From positions 124,001 to 188,000 of the forward strand of contig NZ_JONJ01000002.1 of assembly GCF_000711825.1 (NCBI RefSeq): a stretch of 64,000 nt of DNA. The letters run 5' to 3'. A program made the position numbers and the translations under genes. Position 1 is the stretch's first letter; each line of letters starts with the position of its first letter. Below are positions 1 through 7,294 of the stretch, piece by piece. The notes beneath the pieces were generated by a model that ran no database searches, was not told where the DNA came from, and was given only the letters and a program-made list of their open reading frames with translations. This stretch comes from [Clostridium] aminophilum DSM 10710. GTDB lineage: Bacteria; Bacillota; Clostridia; Lachnospirales; Lachnospiraceae.

Positions 1-672
1 CTTGAATCTAATATTCTTGTGATCAGCCGCAAAGGAAAGGTGCTGGGTGTTGCAAATCACGACGGCATCGATGAGATCCACGAACTGATTGTGGATCAGG
101 TGGGCAATATGATTGATCATATGCTCAACGAAAGACTTCTGAGCGTTCTCTCAACCAAGGAGAATGTCAATTTGGCAACCCTTGGATTTGACGAGGATTA
201 TGTAAAAAAATATCAGGCGATCATCACGCCGATTGATATTTCGAGTGAAAGACTCGGTACACTGTTCATCTACAAATCGGATGCGCAGTATGATATTGAT
301 GATATCATCCTCAGTGAGTATGGTACTACCGTTGTCGGATTGGAAATGATGCGGTCTGTCAATGAAGAAAATGCCGAAGAGACACGCAAAGTTCAGATTG
401 TGAAATCCGCAATCAGCACACTTTCGTTCTCTGAGCTCGAAGCCATTACGCACATCTTTGGTGAGCTGGATGGCACAGAGGGTATCCTGGTTGCGAGCAA
501 AATCGCCGACCGTGTCGGAATTACGCGTTCCGTCATCGTGAATGCTCTCCGTAAATTCGAGAGTGCTGGAGTAATTGAGTCACGCTCATCCGGCATGAAA
601 GGTACTTACATCAAAGTACTGAATGACGCTGTCTTTGATGAATTAAAAGACATGAAGGCAGAAAATAAATAA
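1..672 (+). CDS. codY: GTP/BCAA-responsive transcriptional regulator CodY (3' part)
   Basis: The reading frame is open from base 1, so the gene enters from the left and about 223 of the usual roughly 260 residues are present. CodY senses branched-chain amino acids and GTP through an N-terminal GAF domain and binds DNA with a C-terminal winged helix. The C-terminal part (ASKIADRVGITRSVIVNALR, then a wing with RSSGMKGTYIKVLND) is a clear match to the CodY recognition helix and wing. An in-frame GTG at 19 is not the real start because conserved CodY sequence precedes it. A strong terminator follows at once. A CodY-box-like sequence lies 150 bp downstream, in front of metNIQ. Family assignment is near certain. 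Confidence 0.95.
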   Translation, partial: LESNILVISRKGKVLGVANHDGIDEIHELIVDQVGNMIDHMLNERLLSVLSTKENVNLATLGFDEDYVKKYQAIITPIDISSERLGTLFIYKSDAQYDIDDIILSEYGTTVVGLEMMRSVNEENAEETRKVQIVKSAISTLSFSELEAITHIFGELDGTEGILVASKIADRVGITRSVIVNALRKFESAGVIESRSSGMKGTYIKVLNDAVFDELKDMKAENK

Positions 673-690
673 GGTTTCAGAAGTTTTTCG

Positions 691-720
691 GGGGACTGCG
701 CACAGCAGTCCCTCTTTTTA
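691..720 (+). terminator. Rho-independent terminator of codY
   Basis: An 8-bp stem, GGGACTGC at 692-699 and GCAGTCCC at 705-712, has a 5-nt loop and is followed by a T-rich tract. It lies 20 bp after the codY stop codon. Confidence 0.9.
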
Positions 721-762
721 TGTCATAGGAAAGTGCTTTGCACTTTCCTATGACATAAAAAG
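714..762. repeat. Perfect 23-bp inverted repeat (dispersed hairpin element, copy 1)
   Basis: Bases 714-736 and 740-762 are exact reverse complements separated by 3 nt. The left arm starts inside the T tract of the codY terminator and the right arm ends in AAAAAG, so the element reads as a terminator on either strand. Its core (AGGAAAGTGC / GCACTTTCCT) and the following GCTCC..GAGGATGCGCAT resemble sequences at 13060-13130 and 63262-63330. It is non-coding. Confidence 0.85.
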
Positions 763-823
763 AGCTCCGCGAGGATGCGCATACCGCCGGGGGAACGTGC
801 GGTCGATTCTGATTATGTATGAA

Positions 824-838
824 AGTTTTCAGAAAGTA
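824..838. promoter_or_regulatory. CodY-box-like operator upstream of metNIQ
   Basis: AGTTTTCAGAAAGTA has three mismatches to the known CodY consensus AATTTTCWGAAAATT. It touches the -35 element at 839, a position suited to repression. The neighbouring codY gene and the amino-acid uptake function of the operon support the call. That CodY binds here is inferred. Confidence 0.55.
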
Positions 839-866
839 TTGACATCTGTCGAGCAGGTGATATAAT
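839..866 (+). promoter_or_regulatory. Sigma-A promoter of the metNIQ operon
   Basis: Consensus TTGACA at 839-844 and consensus TATAAT at 861-866 are separated by 16 bp. Transcription should start near 873, giving a leader of about 270 nt before metN that contains the leader peptide and the terminator. Confidence 0.85.
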
Positions 867-900
867 CACCTACATAATACCTATGAAATGAGGAAGCGGT

Positions 901-999
901 ATGAACACACTTAGCCATCCGGGATTTACATCCATGAATATGATGATGTGCTGCTGTGAGACCATGTGCATGTGCAACATGTGTTTTACAGCCTTTTAA
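901..999 (+). CDS. Met/Cys-rich leader peptide of the metNIQ operon
   Basis: This 32-codon frame begins with ATG at 901 behind AGGAAG (891-896) and ends with TAA at 997-999. The peptide has 8 methionines and 6 cysteines, concentrated in residues 12-28 (MNMMMCCC, then MCMCNMC). It starts about 28 nt after the predicted transcription start and is followed by a strong terminator and then metN. This is the architecture of a translated attenuation leader, in which ribosome pausing at scarce Met or Cys codons would change termination. No function other than regulation is expected from the peptide. The sensing role is inferred. The residue composition and placement are direct observations. Confidence 0.75.
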   Translation: MNTLSHPGFTSMNMMMCCCETMCMCNMCFTAF

Positions 1000-1014
1000 G
1001 TGTGCATCTGAAAG

Positions 1015-1036
1015 ACGGTTTGCTGGAAACAACCGT
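1015..1036 (+). promoter_or_regulatory. Hairpin between leader peptide and attenuator
   Basis: ACGGTT (1015-1020) and AACCGT (1031-1036) form a 6-bp stem with a 10-nt loop in the metNIQ leader. A U run at 1051-1056 lies beyond it. It may be part of the alternative folding of the attenuator. Confidence 0.4.
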
Positions 1037-1056
1037 TATCGCTCGAAGAGTTTTTT

Positions 1057-1092
1057 GCGGCAGAGGCACGGAAAGAGGCCTCTGCCGTTTTT
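1057..1092 (+). terminator. Attenuator terminator in the metNIQ leader
   Basis: CGGCAGAGG (1058-1066) pairs with CCTCTGCCG (1079-1087), extendable by one pair at each end, and five T follow at 1088-1092. It is inside the transcript, between the leader peptide and metN. The 5' arm with upstream U residues (1054-1063) can also pair with 951-960, the Cys-codon run of the leader peptide, over 10 pairs including four G-U. That would be an antiterminator, but this pairing is only a proposal. Confidence 0.8.
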
Positions 1093-1141
1093 GGCTTGCG
1101 GACGTTGTTCATAGATTGCTTTGGAATTAGGGAGGAAGAGT

Positions 1142-2179
1142 ATGGGGTGTATGATCGAAGTCCGGGATGTTTCCAAGACATTTCAGGACAAGGACAGAAC
1201 CGTGCAGGCACTGAATCATATCAATATCTGTATTGAAGAAGGCGATATATACGGAATCATCGGAATGTCCGGTGCCGGGAAAAGCACACTGGTTCGATGT
1301 TTGAATTTTCTGGAAGTTCCGACCGAAGGATCGGTGATTGTGGACGGACAGGAACTCGGTACGCTTTCGGATCGCGAACTTCGCCGGATCCGCGGCAGTA
1401 TCGGAATGATTTTCCAGAGTTTTAATCTTCTGATGCAGAAAACCGTGCTGGAGAATGTTCTCTTTCCACTGAAGATTCAGGGAAGAGGAAAAGCGGAAAG
1501 CCTTGAACGGGCAAGAGACCTTCTCAAGACCGTCGGACTTGCGGATAAGGAAAAAGCGTATCCGTCGCAGCTTTCCGGGGGACAGCGTCAGAGAGTTGCC
1601 ATCGCGAGAGCGATTGCCAGCGATCCGAAGATTCTTCTCTGTGACGAGGCGACCAGTGCACTGGACCCGCAGACAACGAACTCGATTCTGCAGCTTCTGA
1701 AGAAAATCAATCAGGAGATGGGGATCACGATCGTCATCATTACACATCAGATGTCGGTGGTGCGTGAAATCTGTCACAACGTTGCCATTGTGGAACACGG
1801 CAGCATCGTCGAGGACGGATCTGTAGAGGAGATCTTTACGCATCCGAAGTCACGGGCGGCGAGAGAACTGGTATTTGAGGGAAGTGAGACCTCGGAGACA
1901 TTTGCGGGACGAAATGCCGCGGACCGGACGCTAAAGGAACTTCGGGAGAATCGGCGCATCCGCATTGTTTTCACCAGCAATTCTTCGTTTGAACCGGTAA
2001 TCGGAAACATGGTTCTGAAATTCGGAACGCCCGTCAATATTCTGAAGGCGGACACCAAAGATGTGAACGGCGTCGCCCGCGGCGAGATGATTCTCGGACT
2101 CCCGGATGAACCGGAACTTCAGCAGAAAATGATCGATTATCTGAATGCGAGAGGCCTTGCGGTCGAGGAGGTGAACTGA
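1142..2179 (+). CDS. metN: Methionine ABC transporter, ATP-binding protein MetN
   Basis: The ATPase powers import of L-methionine (and often D-Met or Met sulfoxide) at the cytoplasmic face of the membrane. The start ATG at 1142 follows GGGAGG at 1130-1135. Visible motifs are Walker A GMSGAGKST, signature LSGGQ, Walker B ILLCDEA and the switch histidine in VIITHQM. The last about 90 residues form the NIL ferredoxin-like domain that binds methionine and inhibits transport. The protein has 345 residues, normal for the family. It is the first gene of metN-metI-metQ; only 1 bp separates it from metI. The gene is controlled by the leader peptide and attenuator upstream. Confidence 0.95.
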   Translation: MGCMIEVRDVSKTFQDKDRTVQALNHINICIEEGDIYGIIGMSGAGKSTLVRCLNFLEVPTEGSVIVDGQELGTLSDRELRRIRGSIGMIFQSFNLLMQKTVLENVLFPLKIQGRGKAESLERARDLLKTVGLADKEKAYPSQLSGGQRQRVAIARAIASDPKILLCDEATSALDPQTTNSILQLLKKINQEMGITIVIITHQMSVVREICHNVAIVEHGSIVEDGSVEEIFTHPKSRAARELVFEGSETSETFAGRNAADRTLKELRENRRIRIVFTSNSSFEPVIGNMVLKFGTPVNILKADTKDVNGVARGEMILGLPDEPELQQKMIDYLNARGLAVEEVN

Positions 2180-2180
2180 T

Positions 2181-2840
2181 ATGTGGAGCAGCGAAACAAC
2201 CAATATGCTGATCAGAGGTATCTTAGAATCCCTTTATATGACCGGGGCCGCGACCCTTGCCGGCTATGTGCTCGGCCTTCCGTGGGGAATTGCCCTCGCT
2301 GTTTCGGATGAGGACGGAATCCGGCCGAACCGGGCGCTGTACCGGGTGCTGGATGCGGCAGCCAATATTCTCCGCAGTATCCCGTTTCTGATTCTTCTGA
2401 TCCTGATCATTCCGCTCACGATTTTTATCGTCGGAAAAAGTTACGGATCCACTGCAACCATTGTCCCGCTGACCGTATCGGCGGCTCCGCTGATCGCGAG
2501 AATGGTTGAGACGTCACTGAAGGAAGTCGATCACGGCGTGATTGAGGCGGCACAGGCGATGGGGGCGGATGACATGACCATCATCCGAACCGTTCTTCTG
2601 GGAGAGGCCCGCGTTTCCCTGATTTCGGGCGCGACCATTACCCTCGGAACCATCCTTGGATACTCGGCGATGGCCGGAACCGTGGGAGGAGGCGGTCTCG
2701 GCGACATTGCAATCCGCTACGGATATTACCGGTATCAGGGAGATATCATGGTTGTCACGGTTATTTTGCTTATCCTGCTCATGCAGATTTTTCAGCTGAT
2801 CGGTACGACGCTGGCGGCATCGCTGGATAAGAGAAAATAA
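2181..2840 (+). CDS. metI: Methionine ABC transporter permease MetI
   Basis: This 219-residue integral membrane protein forms the channel of the methionine importer as a homodimer. Five hydrophobic segments are visible, and the EAA coupling loop that contacts MetN is present as EAAQAMGADDMTIIRTVLLG near residues 110-130. The ATG follows GAGGAGG at the end of metN. The short intergenic distance indicates translational coupling. The length matches MetI proteins. Confidence 0.95.
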   Translation: MWSSETTNMLIRGILESLYMTGAATLAGYVLGLPWGIALAVSDEDGIRPNRALYRVLDAAANILRSIPFLILLILIIPLTIFIVGKSYGSTATIVPLTVSAAPLIARMVETSLKEVDHGVIEAAQAMGADDMTIIRTVLLGEARVSLISGATITLGTILGYSAMAGTVGGGGLGDIAIRYGYYRYQGDIMVVTVILLILLMQIFQLIGTTLAASLDKRK

Positions 2841-2871
2841 AAGAGTTTTTTAAAAAGAGAGGAGAACCACT

Positions 2872-3774
2872 ATGAAGAAGAGACTTTTTGCAGCAGTCGG
2901 AGCAGCGATCATCACAGCTGCAGCACTGGCAGGATGCGGTGCATCCGGTGCGGCTTCCACAACAGCAGCCGCAAAGGAAACCAAGACGGAGACGACAGCA
3001 GCGGCTGCGGAGGCAGAGACCACCAAGGCGGCCGGTGAACTGGAGAAGATCACGGTAGCGGCAAGCACAACCCCGCATGCGGAGATTCTTGCGGAAGCGA
3101 AGCCGATCCTGGCGGAAAAAGGATACGATCTGGAGGTCACCGAGTTTGAAGACTACGTTCAGCCGAATATGGTTGTAGAGAGCGGTGAGTTTGACGCAAA
3201 CTATTTCCAGCATATTCCGTATCTTGACTCCTTTAACCAGGAAAAGGGAACCCATCTGGTCAATGCAGGCGGTATCCACTATGAGCCGTTCGGCATCTAT
3301 CCGGGAACCAAGAAGAGCCTGGATGAAGTCGCAGAGGGCGATACCATTGCAATCCCGAACGATACCACCAACATGGCAAGAGCACTTCTGCTTCTTCAGG
3401 ACAACGGTATCATCAAGATGAAGGAAGGAAGCGGTCTTACCGCAACGGAGAACGACATCGTCGAGAACCCGAAGAACGTTAAGATTCAGCCGCTTGAGGC
3501 CGCTCAGGTTGCCCGTGTTGTCAATGAGTGCGCATTTGTTGTTCTGAACGGAAACTATGCGATGGAAGCGGGCTTTACCGTATCCAAGGATGCCATCGCG
3601 TATGAAAAGAGCGATTCCGAGGCTGCAAAGACCTATGTAAATGTCATTGCGGTTAAGGAAGGCAATGAGTCCTCCGACAAGATCAAGGCTCTGATCGAGG
3701 TTCTGACTTCCGAACAGATTACAGACTTTATCAACAAGAACTACAACGGCGCGGTAATTCCGTTTAAGGGCTGA
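2872..3774 (+). CDS. metQ: Methionine-binding lipoprotein MetQ (NlpA family)
   Basis: This is the substrate-binding protein of the importer, anchored outside the membrane by lipidation. The N-terminal signal ends in a lipobox LAGC with Cys at residue 22. A low-complexity Ala/Thr/Lys/Glu spacer up to about residue 60 tethers the domain. The rest is a NlpA-type domain with the typical ITVAASTTPHAEIL and FDANYFQHIPYLD segments. The ATG follows AGAGGAG. It ends the metNIQ operon, which is closed by a terminator at 3823-3876. The length, 300 residues, is normal. Confidence 0.94.
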   Translation: MKKRLFAAVGAAIITAAALAGCGASGAASTTAAAKETKTETTAAAAEAETTKAAGELEKITVAASTTPHAEILAEAKPILAEKGYDLEVTEFEDYVQPNMVVESGEFDANYFQHIPYLDSFNQEKGTHLVNAGGIHYEPFGIYPGTKKSLDEVAEGDTIAIPNDTTNMARALLLLQDNGIIKMKEGSGLTATENDIVENPKNVKIQPLEAAQVARVVNECAFVVLNGNYAMEAGFTVSKDAIAYEKSDSEAAKTYVNVIAVKEGNESSDKIKALIEVLTSEQITDFINKNYNGAVIPFKG

Positions 3775-3822
3775 TTGCGGAAGCAGTAAAACGGATACAG
3801 AAGAAGACACGATACCAAAAAG

Positions 3823-3876
3823 AAGCGGACAGGAAAGCGGCAGCGGGCATATCACTGCTGGTACTGTCCGCTTTTT
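3823..3876 (+). terminator. Terminator of metNIQ
   Basis: AAGCGGACAG (3823-3832) pairs exactly with CTGTCCGCTT (3864-3873), and the T tract continues to 3876. The interior may form a second short stem. Confidence 0.85.
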
Positions 3877-3894
3877 ATATTATTTTCACGACTG

Positions 3895-4044
3895 CTTGCC
3901 GGCATCCGTCATTGACACCGATCATTTTCCGGAGACAGCCGTTTGTGCGGTTGATTTACCGGCATCCGCCATTTACACCGATCATTTACCGGCATTTGCC
4001 ATTTGAACGGCTGCTTTACCGGTGCTTGCTATTTGAGCGGCTGG
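3895..4044. repeat. Five degenerate 30-bp tandem repeats
   Basis: Units begin at 3895, 3925, 3955, 3985 and 4015, and a partial sixth starts at 4045. The shared pattern is TTTACCGGCAT followed by YYGCCATTTG and a 9-10 base tail ending CGGCTGC or CCGATCA. The third to fifth copies are the most alike. No plausible gene crosses them. Together with the terminator and the ylxM promoter they fill the 366-bp gap between metQ and ylxM. Confidence 0.8.
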
Positions 4045-4102
4045 TTTGCCGGATTCCACCCGATCGATTGCGTTTAGCAAAAAGGATGTAAAGAAAAAAT
4101 GC

Positions 4103-4131
4103 TTGACACTCATTTGAGGATTGTGTAAGAT
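4103..4131 (+). promoter_or_regulatory. Promoter of ylxM-ffh
   Basis: TTGACA (4103-4108) and TAAGAT (4126-4131) are separated by 17 bp. The expected transcription start is close to 4138, only a few bases before the ylxM start codon, so the ylxM 5' leader is very short or absent. Confidence 0.7.
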
Positions 4132-4141
4132 AGCACAGGTG

Positions 4142-4492
4142 ATGCAGTTGGAAAAAATTGTGAAGCAGGGAATCCTGTATGATTTTTATGGCGAGCTTCT
4201 CACGAAACATCAGCGGGAAGTATATGAGGATCTGGTCCTGAATGATATGTCTCTGGCCGAGATTGCCGAAGAGCAGGGCGTGACGAGACAGGCAGTCCAT
4301 GATCTGCTCCGCAGATGCGACAAGCTCTTGGAGGGATATGAGGAAAAACTCGGTCTATATGAAAAGTTCCGGAAAACCCGGGAGCTGACCGGTGAGATCC
4401 GTGAGATGGCGGAGAAATGCCGCAGGAGCGGAGATCTTTCCCTTGTTCCGAAGATTGAAGAACTGTCGGAAAAAATACTTGATATCGTGTGA
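4142..4492 (+). CDS. ylxM: SRP-associated HTH protein YlxM
   Basis: A sigma-70 region-4-like helix-turn-helix protein of the UPF0122 family, always found next to ffh in Firmicutes and thought to modulate SRP assembly. The HTH is visible as MSLAEIAEEQGVTRQAVHDL at residues 37-56. The family N-terminus EKIVKQGILYDFYGELLT is present. The start is uncertain. ATG 4142 is given, but TTG 4148 has the better-spaced AGGTG (4137-4141) and gives the usual N-terminus. An ATG at 4121 lies upstream of the predicted transcription start and is unlikely. The gene is 15 bp upstream of ffh. Confidence 0.88.
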   Translation: MQLEKIVKQGILYDFYGELLTKHQREVYEDLVLNDMSLAEIAEEQGVTRQAVHDLLRRCDKLLEGYEEKLGLYEKFRKTRELTGEIREMAEKCRRSGDLSLVPKIEELSEKILDIV

Positions 4493-4507
4493 GCCGCAGG
4501 AGGACAT

Positions 4508-5893
4508 ATGGCATTTGAGAGTCTTTCAGACAAACTGCAGAACATTTTCCGGAATCTGACCGGTAAGGGAAGATTGTCGGAAGCAGATGTGAAAGCAGGT
4601 CTCCGGGAAGTAAAGCTTGCGCTGTTAGAGGCGGATGTAAACTTCAAGGTTGTCAAAGATTTTATAAAGAAAGTTCAGGAACGGTCCGTCGGCACCGATG
4701 TGCTGGAAGGCCTGAACCCGGGACAGATGGTTATCAAGATCGTCAATGAAGAGATGATTTCTCTGATGGGCTCGGAGACGACGGAGATTAAGTTCCGGCC
4801 GTCAAACGAGATCACAGTTCTGATGATGATCGGTCTTCAGGGTGCCGGTAAGACGACAACGGCGGCAAAACTCGCCGGAAAATTCAAACAGGCCGGCCGG
4901 AAGCCGCTTCTGGTTGCGGAGGATGTCTACCGCCCGGCGGCGATCGAACAGCTCCAGCGAAATGGAGAAAAGGTCGGAGTTCCGGTCTTTGCCATGGGAA
5001 AGGCGGACCCGGTCAACATTGCGAAAGCGGCCATCGAACATGCGAAGAACGCCGGAAACAATCTGGTGATTCTGGATACGGCCGGCCGTCTTCAGATTGA
5101 CGACAGGCTGATGGAAGAACTTCAGAACATCAAAGCGCAGGTTTCGGTTGACGAGACGATCCTTGTGGTTGACTCCATGACCGGACAGGAAGCGGTCAAT
5201 GTCGCTTCGACCTTCGATGAGAAGATCGGCGTGGACGGCGTGGTTCTGACGAAGCTGGACGGCGACACCCGAGGCGGCGCGGCACTTTCGATTCGTGCCG
5301 TAACCGGAAAGCCGATTCTCTACGTCGGCATGGGCGAGAAACTGGAAGACCTTCAGCAGTTCTATCCGGACCGCATGGCATCCAGAATCCTCGGAATGGG
5401 CGATGTTCTCTCTCTGATTGACAAGGCTTCGGCGATTGTCGATGAGGATGAGGCAAAGAAACTGTCCCAGAAGATCCGCAAGGCGGAATTTGATTACGAC
5501 GATTTCCTGAAGCAGATGCAGCAGCTCCGCAAACTCGGCGGACTTGGCGGAATTCTCGGAATGCTCCCGGGAATGGGAAAACTGAAGGATATTGATCTTG
5601 AGAGCGGCGAGAAACAGATGCACCGCATCGAGGCAATCATTCACTCCATGACCGCGGAAGAGAGAAGTCATCCGGATCTGATGAACCCGTCCCGAAAAAA
5701 ACGAATCGCGAAAGGCGCGGGAGTTGATATTGCGGAAGTGAACCGCCTGGTAAAACAGTTTGCGGATATGCGGAAAATGATGAAGCAGCTTCCGGGCATG
5801 ATGGGAAAAGGAAAAAAGCATGGCGGATTCGGCGGTTTTGGCGGAATGAACGGCATGGGAGGAATGTTCGGGAGAAACAAATTCCCGTTCTGA
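4508..5893 (+). CDS. ffh: Signal recognition particle protein Ffh
   Basis: The GTPase of the signal recognition particle binds SRP RNA and hydrophobic signal sequences and targets ribosomes to FtsY at the membrane. The N domain lies at residues 1-85 and the G domain has GLQGAGKTTTAAKLA, DTAGR and TKLDGDTRGGAA. The methionine-rich M domain occupies residues 300-461 and ends in a Gly/Met/Lys tail. The ATG follows AGGAGG. The length of 461 residues is typical. It is followed by rpsP after 81 bp. Confidence 0.97.
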   Translation: MAFESLSDKLQNIFRNLTGKGRLSEADVKAGLREVKLALLEADVNFKVVKDFIKKVQERSVGTDVLEGLNPGQMVIKIVNEEMISLMGSETTEIKFRPSNEITVLMMIGLQGAGKTTTAAKLAGKFKQAGRKPLLVAEDVYRPAAIEQLQRNGEKVGVPVFAMGKADPVNIAKAAIEHAKNAGNNLVILDTAGRLQIDDRLMEELQNIKAQVSVDETILVVDSMTGQEAVNVASTFDEKIGVDGVVLTKLDGDTRGGAALSIRAVTGKPILYVGMGEKLEDLQQFYPDRMASRILGMGDVLSLIDKASAIVDEDEAKKLSQKIRKAEFDYDDFLKQMQQLRKLGGLGGILGMLPGMGKLKDIDLESGEKQMHRIEAIIHSMTAEERSHPDLMNPSRKKRIAKGAGVDIAEVNRLVKQFADMRKMMKQLPGMMGKGKKHGGFGGFGGMNGMGGMFGRNKFPF

Positions 5894-5974
5894 CACAGAT
5901 AAGCGTATGATCGGCATTTTGTGCCGTTGTACATATAGAAAATTACAGATCGATATGATCAGGAGGAAATTATC

Positions 5975-6214
5975 ATGGTAAAGATGAGACTGAAGAGAAT
6001 TGGTATGAAGAAGGCACCGTACTACAGAATCGTAGTTGCTGATTCCAGATATCCGAGAAACGGCCGCTTCATCGAGGAGATCGGTTCCTACGATCCGAAC
6101 ACCGAGCCGGCTACTGTAAAGTTCGACGAGGAGAAAGTTAAGACCTGGATCTCCAACGGCGCTCAGCCGACAGAGACTGTTGCACGTCTTCTCAAGACAG
6201 CTGGTCTTCAGTAA
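5975..6214 (+). CDS. rpsP: 30S ribosomal protein S16
   Basis: This small subunit protein of 79 residues starts [20 protein letters not shown], the characteristic S16 N-terminus. It stabilises the 16S rRNA 5' and central domains during assembly. AGGAGG stands at 5961-5966 before ATG 5975. It lies between ffh and the KH protein in the standard Firmicutes order. Confidence 0.97.
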   Translation: MVKMRLKRIGMKKAPYYRIVVADSRYPRNGRFIEEIGSYDPNTEPATVKFDEEKVKTWISNGAQPTETVARLLKTAGLQ

Positions 6215-6246
6215 TCAACTGCTGACTTGACGAAAAGGTGGTGCGC

Positions 6247-6477
6247 ATGAAGGAACTTGTGGAGGTCATCGCCAAGGCTCTTGTAGACAGCCCGTCTGAG
6301 GTTGTTGTCACAGAATCCGAACAGGATAATGAGATCGTGGTACAGCTGCATGTAGCACCTTCCGATATGGGAAAAGTGATCGGCAGGCAGGGAAGAATCG
6401 CAAAAGCGATCCGTACGGTTGTGAAAGCGGCTTCTTCCGGCAGCGACAAGAAAGTCACGGTAGAGATCGAAGAATAA
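6247..6477 (+). CDS. khpA: KH-domain RNA-binding protein KhpA (YlqC)
   Basis: A 76-residue single KH domain protein that, with KhpB, binds many RNAs and affects cell elongation in Gram-positive bacteria. The GxxG loop is seen in KVIGRQGRIAKAIRTV. ATG 6247 is chosen because AGGTGG lies 7 bases upstream. Two GTG codons at 6238 and 6241 overlap that ribosome site and are less likely. It lies 32 bp after rpsP. Confidence 0.92.
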   Translation: MKELVEVIAKALVDSPSEVVVTESEQDNEIVVQLHVAPSDMGKVIGRQGRIAKAIRTVVKAASSGSDKKVTVEIEE

Positions 6478-6481
6478 TGGA

Positions 6482-6516
6482 AAGACCGCGGCCCTTTTCG
6501 GGGGCAGCGGTCTTAT
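6482..6516 (+). terminator. Hairpin after khpA
   Basis: AAGACCGC (6482-6489) pairs with GCGGTCTT (6507-6514), and the loop contains GGCCC and GGGGG tracts. The following sequence TATCAT is not T-rich, so it may be a weak terminator or an RNA processing and stability element. The remaining 135 bp up to rimM show nothing else. Confidence 0.45.
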
Positions 6517-6651
6517 CATGTCATAAGAGATTTTTCGTAAGTTCCGCAACTTGAATTCATCCGCGGGATGTTCGACCGCGCGACAGAGCGTCGGCTGTCT
6601 GCACATTGCCCGTCAGGCGAATCCCGGTTAATAACGGGGAAAGGACTTAAT

Positions 6652-7164
6652 ATGGTTGATTTACTTCGTGTTGGCGTGATTACGTCCGCCCACGGCATTC
6701 GCGGTGAGGTCAATGTTTTTCCGACCAGCGATGACCCGGAGCGGTTTGAGAAACTCGACAGCGTCATTGTTCAAAAAGGCGCGCAGCAGACCGTGCGCCG
6801 GATTGAGAATGTCAAATATTTCAAGAAAATGGTCATCTTAAAGCTGGAAGGCATCGATGACCGGAACGCGGCTGAGCTTATGAAGAGCAGTGATCTGATG
6901 GTCGACCGCGAGCATGCCCAGAAACTCGAAGAGGGAGAATACTTCATAGCGGATCTCATTGGACTGAAGGTAGTGACCGATGAGGGGCAGGAACTCGGAA
7001 CGCTGAAGGATGTCATGGAAACCGGTGCCAACGACGTCTACATTGTCAAGACGGCAGGCGGTAAAGAGGTTCTGCTGCCGGTGATTCCGGACTGCGTACT
7101 TCGGGTTGATCTGGAAGAGGGACTGGTGGAAGTTCACCTGATGCCGGGACTTCTCGATCTGTAA
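6652..7164 (+). CDS. rimM: 16S rRNA processing protein RimM
   Basis: RimM binds S19 and helps mature the 30S head. The protein of 170 residues has the N-terminal RimM barrel (VGVITSAHGIRGEVNVFPTS) and the C-terminal PRC-barrel (FIADLIGLKVVTDEG through LPVIPDCVLRVDL). ATG 6652 follows AAAGGA and starts MVDLLRVG, the family start; the open frame extends further upstream without conserved sequence. It is followed by trmD. Confidence 0.95.
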   Translation: MVDLLRVGVITSAHGIRGEVNVFPTSDDPERFEKLDSVIVQKGAQQTVRRIENVKYFKKMVILKLEGIDDRNAAELMKSSDLMVDREHAQKLEEGEYFIADLIGLKVVTDEGQELGTLKDVMETGANDVYIVKTAGGKEVLLPVIPDCVLRVDLEEGLVEVHLMPGLLDL

Positions 7165-7180
7165 AATGGTTCCGGCCGTG

Positions 7181-7235
7181 CCGGGATTCGCGGACGAATC
7201 CGGGAATCCGGGGATCCCGGGATCCGGGATTGATT
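7181..7235. other. GC-rich palindromic segment between rimM and trmD
   Basis: The 130-bp rimM-trmD gap contains overlapping short inverted repeats. GGATTCG and CGAATCC (7184-7190, 7195-7201) form a stem, and CCGGGGATCCCGG near 7208-7220 is self-complementary. GGATCC-like words recur. No T tract follows, so a terminator is not supported. Confidence 0.4.
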
Positions 7236-7294
7236 CGGCGGACGTTGCAGCAAGGCTGACAAAAGCTGTCCATCATTAAATTGGAGGATTTTAT

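Noticed and set aside
901-1141. S-box or T-box riboswitch controlling metNIQ
   Set aside because: No T-box AGGGTGGNACCGCG or S-box core elements are visible. The leader peptide explains the terminator better.
2779-3855. 358-residue open frame opposite metQ
   Set aside because: It is antisense to a clear lipoprotein gene, has no family similarity and no ribosome site.
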